From positions 744,001-808,000 of the forward strand of contig NZ_CP029078.1 in the NCBI RefSeq assembly GCF_005222485.1: a stretch of 64,000 bases of DNA. Direction: 5' to 3'. This document shows, piece by piece, positions 9,827 to 17,817 of the stretch. Made by a program: the position numbers and the translations under genes. The stretch comes from Streptomyces griseoviridis (lineage in GTDB: Bacteria; Actinomycetota; Actinomycetes; Streptomycetales; Streptomycetaceae). The notes under the pieces are model-generated. The model worked only from the letters and a program-made list of their open reading frames with translations, made no database searches and was not told the DNA's origin. Position 1 is the first letter of the stretch, and each line of letters opens with the position of its first letter.

Positions 9827-10794
9827 CCACCGCGCGCCGCACGCCGTCCGGGGCCGAGGGGGCCCCGGACGGCCGCACCTCCTCCGCCACCCTCAGAAGG
9901 GCACGGAGCGCCCCCTACTTCTTCCTCGTCCCCGCCGCGCTCCTGTTCGCCCTGTTCTTCGCGCTGCCCATCGGGTACGCGGTCTGGCTCAGCCTGCACA
10001 AGGTGCACGTCTCCGGCCTCGGCCTCGGCTCCGGTGCCCGGGAGGAGGTCTGGGCGGGCCTGGAGAACTACACCGACACCCTCACCGACAGCGAGATGGT
10101 CGGCGGCGCGCTGCGGGTGCTGGGCTACGGATGCGTCGTCGTCCCCGTGATGCTCGGTCTGGCGCTGCTGTTCGCGCTGATGCTCGACTCCGACAAGGTC
10201 CGCTTCACGCCCTTCACCCGGCTCGCGATCTTCCTGCCGTACGCCATCCCCGGTGTGGTGGCCGCGCTGCTGTGGGGCTTCCTCTACCTGCCGGACGTCA
10301 GCCCCTTCTCCTACGTGCTGGAGAAACTGGGGCTGCCGCAGCCCGACCTGCTCGACGGCGGCCCGCTCTACCTCGCCCTCTCCAACATCGCGGTCTGGGG
10401 CGGCACCGGCTTCAACATGATCGTCATCTACACCGCGCTCCAGGCCATCCCCGTCGAGGTGTACGAGGCGGCCAGGCTGGACGGCGCGACGCCGCTCCAG
10501 ATCGCGCTGCGGATCAAGATCCCGATGGTGGCGCCCTCCCTGGTGCTCACCTTCTTCTTCTCGATCATCGCCACGCTCCAGGTCTTCAACGAGCCGACCA
10601 CCCTCAGACCGCTCACCAACTCCGTCTCCACGACCTGGAGTCCGCTGATGAAGGTGTACCAGGACGCCTTCGGCAACGGGGACATCTACCGGGCGGCGGC
10701 CGAGGCGACGATCATCGCTCTGGTCACGCTGGTCCTGTCGTTCGGCTTCCTGCGAGCCGCGAACCGCCGCACCAAGCAGGAGGCCGCCCGATGA
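9823..10794 (+). CDS. sugar ABC transporter permease, MalF/UgpA type
   Basis: A 323-residue inner-membrane subunit with six predicted membrane helices after a basic, hydrophilic N-terminal stretch of about 30 residues. The EAA loop that docks the ATPase is present as VYEAARLDGATPLQIALRIKIP in the second half. The GTG start overlaps the binding-protein stop by 4 nt (GTGA), indicating translational coupling. It pairs with the MalG-like permease that follows and with the lipoprotein before it to import an oligosaccharide, most likely a galactan fragment. Family assignment is secure, substrate inferred from neighbours. Confidence 0.93.
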   Translation: MTTARRTPSGAEGAPDGRTSSATLRRARSAPYFFLVPAALLFALFFALPIGYAVWLSLHKVHVSGLGLGSGAREEVWAGLENYTDTLTDSEMVGGALRVLGYGCVVVPVMLGLALLFALMLDSDKVRFTPFTRLAIFLPYAIPGVVAALLWGFLYLPDVSPFSYVLEKLGLPQPDLLDGGPLYLALSNIAVWGGTGFNMIVIYTALQAIPVEVYEAARLDGATPLQIALRIKIPMVAPSLVLTFFFSIIATLQVFNEPTTLRPLTNSVSTTWSPLMKVYQDAFGNGDIYRAAAEATIIALVTLVLSFGFLRAANRRTKQEAAR

Positions 10795-11696
10795 GTTCCA
10801 CAGCCGTCCGCGAGGCCGCCCCGGCGGCGGGCACCGCTCCCGGCACCGCCCAGGGCCCGCCGCCGCGCCGCCGGATCGCGCTGGTCCCGACGGTCGCGCT
10901 GCTGCTCGGCGCCGTCTACACGCTGCTTCCGGTGGCGTGGGTGGTGATCGCGTCCACCAAGTCGGGCAGCGAGCTGTTCTCCACCTTCACCTTCCTGCCC
11001 GGCTCGGGCTTCGTCGACAACGTCAAGGACCTCGACGCCTACCGCGACGGCGTCTACTGGACCTGGATGGGCAACTCCGCCCTGTACGCGGGTCTCGGCG
11101 CCCTGCTGTCGACCGTGGTCTCCGCGCTCAGCGGCTACGCGCTCGCGACCTACCGCTTCCGCGGTCGCGAGACGATGTTCAACGTGCTGCTCGCCGGTGT
11201 CCTGATGCCGCCGATCATCCTCGCCATCCCGCAGTACCTGCTGCTGGCCAAGGCCGACCTGACGGACTCCTACCTGTCGGTCCTGCTCCCGCAGATCCTC
11301 TCCCCCTACGGCGTCTACCTCGCGCGCATCTACGCGGCGGCGGCCGTGCCCACCGACGTGGTGGAGGCGGGACGGATGGACGGCGCGGGCGAGTGGCGGA
11401 TCTTCACCCGGGTCGCGCTGCCCATGATGGTGCCGGGCATGGTGACGGTCTTCCTGTTCCAGTTCGTCGCCGTCTGGAACAACTTCCTGCTGCCGTACAT
11501 CATGCTCAGCGACGACGAGCGCTTCCCGATCACGCTGGGTCTTTACACGCTCCTCGAACAGGGCGCCAACACCCCGGCCCTGTACACCCTGGTGATCACC
11601 GGCGCGTTCCTCGCGGTGATCCCGCTGGTCGCCCTCTTCCTGGTCATCCAGCGGTTCTGGTCGCTCGATCTGCTCTCCGGAGCCGTAAAGTCATGA
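10791..11696 (+). CDS. sugar ABC transporter permease, MalG/UgpE type
   Basis: A 301-residue membrane subunit with six helices; the EAA loop reads VVEAGRMDGAGEWRIFTRVALPM, with the conserved Gly. The N-terminal 25 residues are Ala/Pro/Gly-rich and cytoplasmic. The start ATG overlaps the previous stop by 4 nt (ATGA), and its own stop overlaps the LacI start in the same way, so binding protein, two permeases and regulator form one translationally coupled operon. MalG-type permeases always pair with a MalF-type partner, here the preceding gene. Confidence 0.93.
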   Translation: MSSTAVREAAPAAGTAPGTAQGPPPRRRIALVPTVALLLGAVYTLLPVAWVVIASTKSGSELFSTFTFLPGSGFVDNVKDLDAYRDGVYWTWMGNSALYAGLGALLSTVVSALSGYALATYRFRGRETMFNVLLAGVLMPPIILAIPQYLLLAKADLTDSYLSVLLPQILSPYGVYLARIYAAAAVPTDVVEAGRMDGAGEWRIFTRVALPMMVPGMVTVFLFQFVAVWNNFLLPYIMLSDDERFPITLGLYTLLEQGANTPALYTLVITGAFLAVIPLVALFLVIQRFWSLDLLSGAVKS

Positions 11697-12724
11697 CCAT
11701 GAGCAACACGGGGGGCCGGCCGAGACCGCCGACGATCCATGACGTCGCCCGCGAGGCAGGGGTCTCGCGGGGCACCGTGTCACGGGTGCTCAACGGCGGT
11801 CACTACGTCAGCCCGGCCGCCCAGGACGCGGTCAACGCCGCGATCCGCAGGACGGGTTACGTCGTGAACCGGCACGCCCGCTCACTGATCACCGGGCGTT
11901 CCGACTCGGTCGGCTTCCTGCTGACGGAACCCCAGGAGCGGTTCTTCGAGGACCCCAACTTCAATGTCCTGCTGCGGGGTTGCACCCAGGCGCTGGCCGC
12001 GCACGACATCCCGCTGCTGATGATGCTGGCCGGCACCGAGGACGAACGGCGGCGCCTCACGCGGTACATCACCGCCGGGCACGTCGACGGCGTGCTGCTG
12101 GTCTCCAACCATTCGGGCGACCCGGTCGCCGAGGAGCTGCGGGCGGCGGGCGTCCCGCTGGTCGCCTGCGGCAAGCCGATCGGGCTCGGGTCCAAGGTGA
12201 GCTACGTGGCGGCCGACGACCGGGACGGCGCCCGGGACATGGTGCGCCATCTGCTGTCGCTCGGCCGCCGCCGGATCGGCGTGGTCACCGGACCGCTGGA
12301 CACCCCGGGCGGGGTGGAGCGGCTGGCCGGGTACCGGGAGGTGCTCGCCGAGGCGGGCATCGAGGGCGACGAGCGGCTCGTGGTCTCCGGTGACTACAGC
12401 CGGGCGAGCGGCGAGGCGGGCGCCGAGCTGCTGCTGTCCCGGGCCCCTGACATCGACGCGGTGTTCGTGGCGTCCGACCTGATGGCGCAGGGCGTGCTGC
12501 TGGCCTTCGAGCGGGCCGGACGGCGCGTTCCCGAGGACATCGCGGTGGGCGGCTTCGACGACTCCCCTGCCGCCGTCTCGGCCCGCCCCGAGCTGACCAC
12601 CATCCGCCAGCCCTGGGACCGGATCAGCGCGGAGATGGTGCGCGTCCTGCTGGCCCAGATCGGCGGCGAGGACCCGGCCGCGGTGATCCTGCCGACGGAG
12701 CTGGTGCGCCGCGAGTCGACGTGA
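11693..12724 (+). CDS. LacI-family transcriptional repressor
   Basis: A 343-residue regulator. The LacI helix-turn-helix and hinge are at residues 14-65 (TIHDVAREAGVSRGTVSRVLNGG, VNRHARSLITGRS), followed by a periplasmic-binding-protein-like sugar domain with the dimer and inducer segments VFVASDLMAQGVL and VGGFDDSPAA. Translation probably starts at the ATG at 11693, which overlaps the permease stop (ATGA); an ATG 6 nt later is also possible. It likely binds the two operator-like palindromes at 8356-8369 and 8445-8458 and so controls both the importer operon and the divergent beta-galactosidase. The inducer is presumably galactose or a galacto-oligosaccharide. Confidence 0.93.
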   Translation: MTMSNTGGRPRPPTIHDVAREAGVSRGTVSRVLNGGHYVSPAAQDAVNAAIRRTGYVVNRHARSLITGRSDSVGFLLTEPQERFFEDPNFNVLLRGCTQALAAHDIPLLMMLAGTEDERRRLTRYITAGHVDGVLLVSNHSGDPVAEELRAAGVPLVACGKPIGLGSKVSYVAADDRDGARDMVRHLLSLGRRRIGVVTGPLDTPGGVERLAGYREVLAEAGIEGDERLVVSGDYSRASGEAGAELLLSRAPDIDAVFVASDLMAQGVLLAFERAGRRVPEDIAVGGFDDSPAAVSARPELTTIRQPWDRISAEMVRVLLAQIGGEDPAAVILPTELVRREST

Positions 12725-12857
12725 CGGCGGCCTGCGGGCCCCGAAGCCGGGTGGGCCGGGGGAAGCCGGTCAGGATCGGAGAAGCGTCCGGCGCCGCGGC
12801 GTTCTAGCGTGAGGGCATCGGCGAGAGGCGCCGGTGCCGCACCACGAGGAGCCCGTC

Positions 12858-13208
12858 ATGACCGCAGGCGTGAAGACGATCATCTACCCCGTCAAGGACA
12901 TCGAGCGGGCGAAGGCGCTGTTCACGGCGTTGCTGGAGACCGAGCCCTATGCGGACGAGCCGTACTACGTCGGCTTCAAGGACGGCGGCCAGGACGTCGG
13001 CCTCGACCCCAGCGGCCCGTCGAAGGGGCTGACCGGGGCGGTGCCGTACTGGCACGTCGACGACATCAGGGCCCGGCTCGCCGCGCTGGTGGCGGCGGGT
13101 GCCGAGGTGCAGCAGGACGTCCAGGACGTCGGCGGCGGCCGGCTGATCGCCGCCGTCAAGGACGGGCAGGGCAACTTCGTCGGCCTGCTCCAGGACCCGC
13201 CGGCCTGA
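12858..13208 (+). CDS. VOC (glyoxalase/bleomycin-resistance fold) protein
   Basis: A 116-residue single VOC protein made of two beta-alpha-beta-beta-beta modules (VKTIIYPVKDIERAKALF at the start, PYWHVDDIRARLAALVAAGAE in the middle, KDGQGNFVGLLQ at the end). Members bind a metal and act as glyoxalases, dioxygenases or drug-binding proteins; the metal ligands here cannot be assigned with confidence. GAGGAG lies 6 nt before the ATG at 12858, which I prefer to the in-frame ATG at 12834. The MarR gene follows 70 nt later on the same strand. Specific role unknown. Confidence 0.85.
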   Translation: MTAGVKTIIYPVKDIERAKALFTALLETEPYADEPYYVGFKDGGQDVGLDPSGPSKGLTGAVPYWHVDDIRARLAALVAAGAEVQQDVQDVGGGRLIAAVKDGQGNFVGLLQDPPA

Positions 13209-13234
13209 ACCCGGCCCCGGATGCGCCCGCACTA

Positions 13235-13248
13235 GTTGCACAGTCAAC
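13235..13248. promoter_or_regulatory. possible MarR autoregulatory site
   Basis: GTTGCACAGTCAAC has inverted 4-bp ends around a 6-nt centre and lies 31 nt before the MarR start. Short dyads of this form commonly overlap promoters of MarR genes. Assignment rests on position only. Confidence 0.35.
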
Positions 13249-13278
13249 GAACGGTCGCTCCGGTGTTACCGTGCAGGT

Positions 13279-13698
13279 ATGGCAGTGAAGACGGTCGAGA
13301 CGGTCGGCCCCCGGCTCGAAGAGAGATGGCGGGGCATCCTGGCGGTCCATGCCCGAGCGCTGTGCGAGATCGACCGCGCCCTGCACCCGCACGGCCTGGG
13401 CGCCAGCGACTTCGAGGTGCTCGACCTGCTAGTGACCGAGGCGGCCGACACCGCCCCCGGCGGACCCGCCGGCCAGTGCCGGGTGCAGAACCTGGCCGGG
13501 CGGGTGCACCTCAGCCAGAGCGCGCTGTCCCGGCTGATCGGCCGGCTGGAGAAGGACGGCCTGGTGGAGCGCTCCGTCTGCGCGGAGGACCGGCGCGGCG
13601 TCTGGGTCGCCCTCACCGAGAAGGGCCGCGCCCTGCACACCCTGGCGCTGCCGCTGCAACGCGCGGCCCTGGCACGGGTGTTGGGCGAGGACATCTAG
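13279..13698 (+). CDS. MarR-family transcriptional regulator
   Basis: A 139-residue winged-helix protein. The recognition helix region reads LAGRVHLSQSALSRLIGRLEKDGLVER and the wing is SVCAEDRRGVWVALTEKGRAL, both standard MarR features. It would act as a dimer on a short palindrome, possibly the dyad at 13235-13248 upstream of its own start, with a small phenolic or oxidant ligand. The VOC gene just upstream is a plausible target or partner because MarR genes often sit beside resistance or detoxification genes. The effector is unknown. Confidence 0.88.
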   Translation: MAVKTVETVGPRLEERWRGILAVHARALCEIDRALHPHGLGASDFEVLDLLVTEAADTAPGGPAGQCRVQNLAGRVHLSQSALSRLIGRLEKDGLVERSVCAEDRRGVWVALTEKGRALHTLALPLQRAALARVLGEDI

Positions 13699-13740
13699 CC
13701 GGCACCTCAGCCGCGGGGCCGGTCGGCGCGCCGTCGACCG

Positions 13741-14364
13741 TCAGGCTTCCGCGGGATCGGGTGCCGCCCCCCGCAGGATGAACTCCAGTACCTCGTCGAG
13801 CCCTTGCCCCGGCTCCTCGTCAGCGGTGTCCGGCGGCAGCATGCCGGTGGCGGCGAGGTCGGCGTAGCCGTGCAGGGCCGCGAAGACCGGCAGGGCGACG
13901 CCCATCACGGGCCCCTGCCGCACCTCGCCCCGCCGCTGGCCGTACTCGATGAGGCTGATGGCGTGGTCCGACCAGCGGAACGCGACCGCGACCAGCGCCT
14001 TGGACGCGTCGGGATCGTGCTTGGTCGAGTACATGAGGTCGAGCAACTCGGCGTTGGCCGAGGCGAATGAGACGTACGCGTGCACCAACGCCCGCAGCCG
14101 CTCGGCGAACCCGTCGCCGAGCCCCTCCTGTGACGCCTCGGCGGTCGCCGCGAGCCGTTCGAAGCCGTCCAGCGCGAGCGCGTCCAACAGCGCCTGCTTG
14201 TCCTTGAAGTGACGGCTGGGCGCGGCGTGGCTGACGCCCAGGTCCCGGGCGAGTTCGCGCAGGGACAGGGCGGCCGGCCCCCGCTCGCGGAGCGTCTCCT
14301 CGGCGCGGGTCAGCAGGGCGGCACGGAGGTCTCCGTGGTGGTAGCGGCGCGGGCTGGTCTGCAT
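13741..14364 (-). CDS. TetR-family repressor with WHG-type C-terminal domain
   Basis: A 207-residue TetR protein. The DNA-binding domain is at residues 5-60 (YHHGDLRAALLTRAEETLRERG, then ELARDLGVSHAAPSRHFKDKQALLDAL). The C-terminal domain has the look of the TetR_C_WHG group (AELLDLMYSTKHDPDASKAL; PVFAALHGYADLA). The start is taken as ATG 14364; an ATG seven codons earlier (14385) is possible, and neither has a good ribosome binding site. It diverges from an SDR oxidoreductase across a repeat-rich 214-nt region carrying five copies of CATTGTTG, so it probably represses the SDR gene and itself from several sites. Confidence 0.88.
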   Translation of the reverse strand: MQTSPRRYHHGDLRAALLTRAEETLRERGPAALSLRELARDLGVSHAAPSRHFKDKQALLDALALDGFERLAATAEASQEGLGDGFAERLRALVHAYVSFASANAELLDLMYSTKHDPDASKALVAVAFRWSDHAISLIEYGQRRGEVRQGPVMGVALPVFAALHGYADLAATGMLPPDTADEEPGQGLDEVLEFILRGAAPDPAEA

Positions 14365-14391
14365 GCGGGCCAGTGTATCGACCATGTGTCT

Positions 14392-14571
14392 GACGCCTAC
14401 ATTGTTGACGGCGCCCCCATTGTTGGCGGTGACACCATCGCGACGACGCCCCCGGCACGCCCACCACTCCTTCCTGCCTGCCGCCTCGGACGACAGCTTG
14501 TTGTCATCGCCATCATTGTTGACGGTGCAATCATTGTTGTCATTGACAGCATTGTTGGCGACGCCTACATT
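14392..14571. repeat. five CATTGTTG boxes between 12-bp direct repeats
   Basis: The octamer CATTGTTG occurs at 14400, 14418, 14514, 14532 and 14550, all in the same orientation, with exact 18-bp spacing within each group (14400/14418 and 14514/14532/14550). The exact 12-mer GACGCCTACATT occurs at 14392-14403 and 14560-14571. Base composition is clearly less GC-rich than the neighbours. The region separates the TetR and SDR genes and is best read as an expanded multi-site operator or a minisatellite that grew from one. Confidence 0.7.
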
Positions 14572-14578
14572 TGGAGGC

Positions 14579-15490
14579 ATGACTTCTACCGCACCCTCCA
14601 AGTGGAACGTGACCGACATCCCCGACCAGAGCGGCCGCACGGCCGTGGTCACCGGCGCCAACAGCGGCCTCGGTATCGCCACGGTGGAGGCGCTGGCGGG
14701 CGCGGGCGCCCATGTGGTGCTCGCCGTCCGCGACCCCAGGCGCGGCGAGGCGGCCGCCGCCCGCATCCCCGGCAGCGTCGAGGTGCGCCGCCTGGATCTG
14801 GCCGACCTCGCCTCGGTGCGGGAGTTCGCGGCCGGCTGGCGGGGCGATCTCGACCTGCTCATCAACAACGCCGGTGTCATGAACATCCCCGAGTCGGCCA
14901 CCAAGGACGGCTTCGAGACCCAGTTCGGCACCAATCACCTGGGCCACTTCGCCCTGACGAACCTGCTGCTGCCGCATCTCACCGAGCGCGTGGTGACGGT
15001 GTCGTCGGGCGCCCACCGGATGCCGGGCACACCCCGAATCCACTTCGACAACCTCGACCTGACCGGCGAGTACGCGCCCATGAAGGCGTACAGCCAGTCC
15101 AAGCTCGCCAACCTCCTCTTCACGCTCGAACTCCAGCGCAGGCTCACCGCGGCGGGCTCCCCCGTGCGGGCGACGGCCGCGCACCCCGGCTGGGCGGCGA
15201 CCAACCTCCAGAGCCACGACGGAAGCGCCGTGCGCCGCGCGTTCATGCGGGTGGGCAACCGGCTGGTGGCCCAGGACAACCGCGCGGGCGCGCTGCCGAC
15301 GCTGTACGCGGCCGTCGCGGACCTGCCCGGCGCGAGCTACGTCGGACCCGACGGCTTGGGCGAGATGCGCGGGGGTCCCGCGCTGGTCGGCCGGTCCGCG
15401 GCGGCGAGCGACCCGGTGGCGGCACGGCACCTGTGGACGGTCTCCGAGGAGCTGACCGGCGTCACGTTCCCGGTGCCTGCGGCCGTGTGA
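14579..15490 (+). CDS. short-chain dehydrogenase/reductase
   Basis: A 303-residue Rossmann-fold oxidoreductase of the retinol-dehydrogenase/WW-oxidoreductase-like group. NAD(P)-binding motif TGANSGLG near residue 23, structural NNAGV near 95, catalytic Ser in VTVSSGAHR and the YSQSK active site (Tyr and Lys) near 173. Start ATG 14579 gives the usual family N-terminus (SKWNVTDIPDQSGRTAVVTGANSG), but GGAGG ends only 1 nt before the ATG, which is too close for a normal site; a leaderless message is possible. It is divergent from a TetR gene that probably controls it. It overlaps the convergent membrane-protein gene by 29 nt. Substrate unknown. Confidence 0.88.
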   Translation: MTSTAPSKWNVTDIPDQSGRTAVVTGANSGLGIATVEALAGAGAHVVLAVRDPRRGEAAAARIPGSVEVRRLDLADLASVREFAAGWRGDLDLLINNAGVMNIPESATKDGFETQFGTNHLGHFALTNLLLPHLTERVVTVSSGAHRMPGTPRIHFDNLDLTGEYAPMKAYSQSKLANLLFTLELQRRLTAAGSPVRATAAHPGWAATNLQSHDGSAVRRAFMRVGNRLVAQDNRAGALPTLYAAVADLPGASYVGPDGLGEMRGGPALVGRSAAASDPVAARHLWTVSEELTGVTFPVPAAV

Positions 15491-16589
15491 CGGAGGAGTC
15501 GGGCGGCTCCTGGCCGGGACGGCGGTCGACGGGCCGCAGGGGCGGGATCGGCACCGTCGGGAAGTCACGCGGGCCGGTCCAGAGGGCGGGCACCGCGTCG
15601 CAGCGGCGGCACAACTCGTAGGCGACGGCCTCGTAGTTGACGCGCCAGCCGGTGAAGTCGGGCCAGGCGTCGGCCGGGGCGCGCTCCGCGCGGAAGCCGG
15701 CCCGGTCGAGCATGACGACCGCCTCCTCGAACTCCGGGTAGGAGAGCAGGATCGGCCCCGCCGGGTCCGGATCGGCGTCGAAGGGGACCCGTAGGGCGCG
15801 GGCGATGTCCCGCAGGGCGGTGAAACCGGCCCGCAGGGTCAGGCGCGCCTGCGGTGGCGCGGTGCGCGGGGAGAGCGCGAGGTGCAGGGCCGCCGCGTCC
15901 ATGACGGCGACCAGCCCGACCAGCCAGTGCCGGTAGGGGCGGGGCGAGCGGAAGGCCACCAGGACCGGGTAGCTGGAGTGGCTCTCGCCGACGTCCGAGG
16001 CGAGCAGCTCCCAGGACCGGTACAGCTGCGGCAGCGCGGTCTCGGTCTCCACCAGCCACTGACGGGCCAGGATCTCCGGCCCCCAGGCGGGTTCACCCGC
16101 GCGCGACTCCAGCAGCGTCACCTCGAGCTCCCGCCGGTTGTAGGCCGCGTAGAGGGTCGGCAGGTAGGCGATCTGCAGGGCGATGAGCACGGGCCCCGTG
16201 GCCGCGGCGAGGAAGTCGAGGGCGGACAGCCGCTGCCGGACGTCACTGGCGAAGCCCAGCGTGAAGAGGCTGGAGCCCGCCTCCTGGAACGACGTGTCCC
16301 AGGGCAGCCCCGACCGGGCGTGCAGCAGCAGCCCGTATCCGGCGAACGCGCCGCCGAGCCAGGTGGCGAGCATGCCGATCAGGATCAGTGGGGCGAGCCA
16401 GGCCTGCGCGCGGTCGATGGCGCGGTATCCGCCGCGCGGCGCGCCCAGCCGCAGCAGTCGTCGCAGCACCCACCACAGCCGGAACACCAGCGCGGAGTAG
16501 AGGCCGCGCGGCACCACCAGGGTGCGCAGGACGCTGACCCCGAGTACCGCGAGCAGCAGGCCGCCGGCCACGCCGGAGATCCATCCCAT
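15462..16589 (-). CDS. integral membrane protein with K+-channel-like pore region
   Basis: A 375-residue protein: N-terminal membrane helix (residues 5-22), a second (65-90), a re-entrant-looking segment FQEAGSSLFTLGFA (101-114), a third helix (126-148) and a 220-residue soluble C-terminal domain. The TM-pore loop-TM layout and the S/T-x-x-FTLGF motif recall two-TM potassium channels, but the TVGYGD selectivity signature is absent, so it may be a degenerate or differently selective channel. The soluble domain is not recognised. The 3' end overlaps the convergent SDR gene by 29 nt. Function unknown; channel-like assignment is tentative. Confidence 0.6.
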   Translation of the reverse strand: MGWISGVAGGLLLAVLGVSVLRTLVVPRGLYSALVFRLWWVLRRLLRLGAPRGGYRAIDRAQAWLAPLILIGMLATWLGGAFAGYGLLLHARSGLPWDTSFQEAGSSLFTLGFASDVRQRLSALDFLAAATGPVLIALQIAYLPTLYAAYNRRELEVTLLESRAGEPAWGPEILARQWLVETETALPQLYRSWELLASDVGESHSSYPVLVAFRSPRPYRHWLVGLVAVMDAAALHLALSPRTAPPQARLTLRAGFTALRDIARALRVPFDADPDPAGPILLSYPEFEEAVVMLDRAGFRAERAPADAWPDFTGWRVNYEAVAYELCRRCDAVPALWTGPRDFPTVPIPPLRPVDRRPGQEPPDSSVTRPQAPGT

Positions 16590-16665
16590 GCCTCATTGTG
16601 ACCCGGTCGGGCCCACGACGAACGCCGACGGCGGCCGACCTCGCGCTCGTCGCGGCGGACATGGA

Positions 16666-16711
16666 GAGGGCCCGGCTGCTCCCGCTGCGCGCGGCGGGCG
16701 GCCGGGCCCTC
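16666..16711 (-). terminator. terminator hairpin after the SseB gene
   Basis: An 11-bp outer stem (16666-16676 with 16701-16711) encloses a shorter inner CCCGC/GCGGG stem, starting 16 nt after the SseB stop. Confidence 0.65.
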
Positions 16712-16726
16712 GTCGAAGAACGGGCC

Positions 16727-17116
16727 CTAGGTGCGGGCCAGCAGGGTGCGCACGCCCTCCGAGGTGAGGGTCAGCGGGTGGGCGGAGCCCGGGTCGATGC
16801 TGAGGGAGAGTTCCTCGGTCGGCCACTGCGAGGCGAGCGCGCCCAGCGGGACCAGGCGGTAGCGGGAGACGGAGGGGAGGACGCCGGCCAGTTCGCCCTC
16901 CGAGGTGAAGACGGGCACGATCGGGTCGCCGCCCGGCTGCTCCAGGATGGGCAGCGCCACGACGGCCGGGTCGGCGGTGGCCTCCGGGTTGGCGTCCTCG
17001 GGAACCGGCACGAGGACGTCGCTCTGCGCGAGGGTGTCGAGGGCCGCGGTGTTCTCGGTGTCGACGGCCAGCGCGTCCAGTGCCTGCCGGGCCGGCGTGT
17101 CGGTGTTCTCGTTCAT
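16727..17116 (-). CDS. SseB-family protein
   Basis: A 129-residue acidic protein with the layout of SseB N-terminal domain proteins: a variable first 25 residues, then 'AALDTLAQSDVLVPVPED', a middle strand 'VVALPILEQPGGDPIVPVFTSEGELAGVLP' and a C-terminal 'LSLSIDPGSAHPLTLTSEGV'. The ATG at 17116 is preferred because AAGGAG lies 7 nt upstream. SseB proteins are widespread in Streptomyces, usually cytoplasmic and of unclear function. A terminator follows; upstream lies a long repeat region, so the promoter must lie near or in it. Confidence 0.75.
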   Translation of the reverse strand: MNENTDTPARQALDALAVDTENTAALDTLAQSDVLVPVPEDANPEATADPAVVALPILEQPGGDPIVPVFTSEGELAGVLPSVSRYRLVPLGALASQWPTEELSLSIDPGSAHPLTLTSEGVRTLLART

Positions 17117-17269
17117 GGGTGTCTCCTTGCCGGACCGGCGGGTCCGGCGGTCGGGACGCCCTGGAGCCCTCCTGGCCCAAGGCACGGTTCAGCGACGCGT
17201 ACCCGATCCGGACGCGGGCATTCCTCCCTGCCGGGAGCGGTACCGACGTCCGCCCGGAGGGTCGGGAGG

Positions 17270-17760
17270 CGCGACGGCCTCACGCCGGGAGGACCTACGG
17301 GACAGTGTCGGCCCGGGGGGGGCCGGGATGCGCCGCCCTCACGGCAGGACGGCCTGCGGGACACCACCGACCCGCGCCTCCCGACACCCGCCGGGAGAGC
17401 CGGGAGGCGCTGCCGCCCCACACCGGGACGGCCACCGCCCCCACCCCTCCCGACACCCGCCCGGAGAAACCGGGAGGCGCCGCCCCCTCACGCCGGGAGG
17501 ACCTACGGGACAGTGCCGACCCGGGGGGATGCGCCGCCCTCACGGCAGAACGGCCTGCGGGACACCACCGACCCGCGCCTCCCGACACCCGCCGGATGAG
17601 CCGGAAGGCGCCGCCGCCCCACACCGGGACGGCCACCGACCCCCACCCGGAGGACCGAGGCGCCGCCCCCTCACACCGGGACGGCCACCGACCCCTACCT
17701 CTCCCGACACCCACCCGGAGAAACCGGGAGGCGCCGCCCCCTCACGCCGGGACGGCCCGC
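17270..17760. repeat. mosaic tandem-repeat region, about 200-bp period with about 30-bp submodules
   Basis: The 700 nt between the SseB and PanE-like genes contain no convincing gene. A unit starting at 17279 recurs at 17487; the spacing is 208 bp at its start and 201 bp after a 7-nt indel. Within and beyond the two units a core close to CGGGAGGCGCCGCCCCCTCA recurs about six times (near 17270, 17401, 17471, 17603, 17656, 17729), alternating with modules such as ACACCGGGACGGCCACCG and GATGCGCCGCCCTCACGGCA. Several frames are open but encode only low-complexity Pro/Arg/Gly repeats. Likely a decaying minisatellite. Confidence 0.75.
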
Positions 17761-17817
17761 CGGACACCGCCGAACCCCGCCTCCGTACGGCCCAGGGGAC
17801 ACCGCTGCTCCCCGCCC

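Noticed and set aside
14363..14578. 72-residue N-terminal extension of the SDR
   Set aside because: It is translated from the CATTGTTG repeat region; SDR similarity begins just after ATG 14579.
17270..17760. CRISPR array
   Set aside because: Repeat units are imperfect, of mixed length and not separated by unique spacers of constant size; no cas genes.
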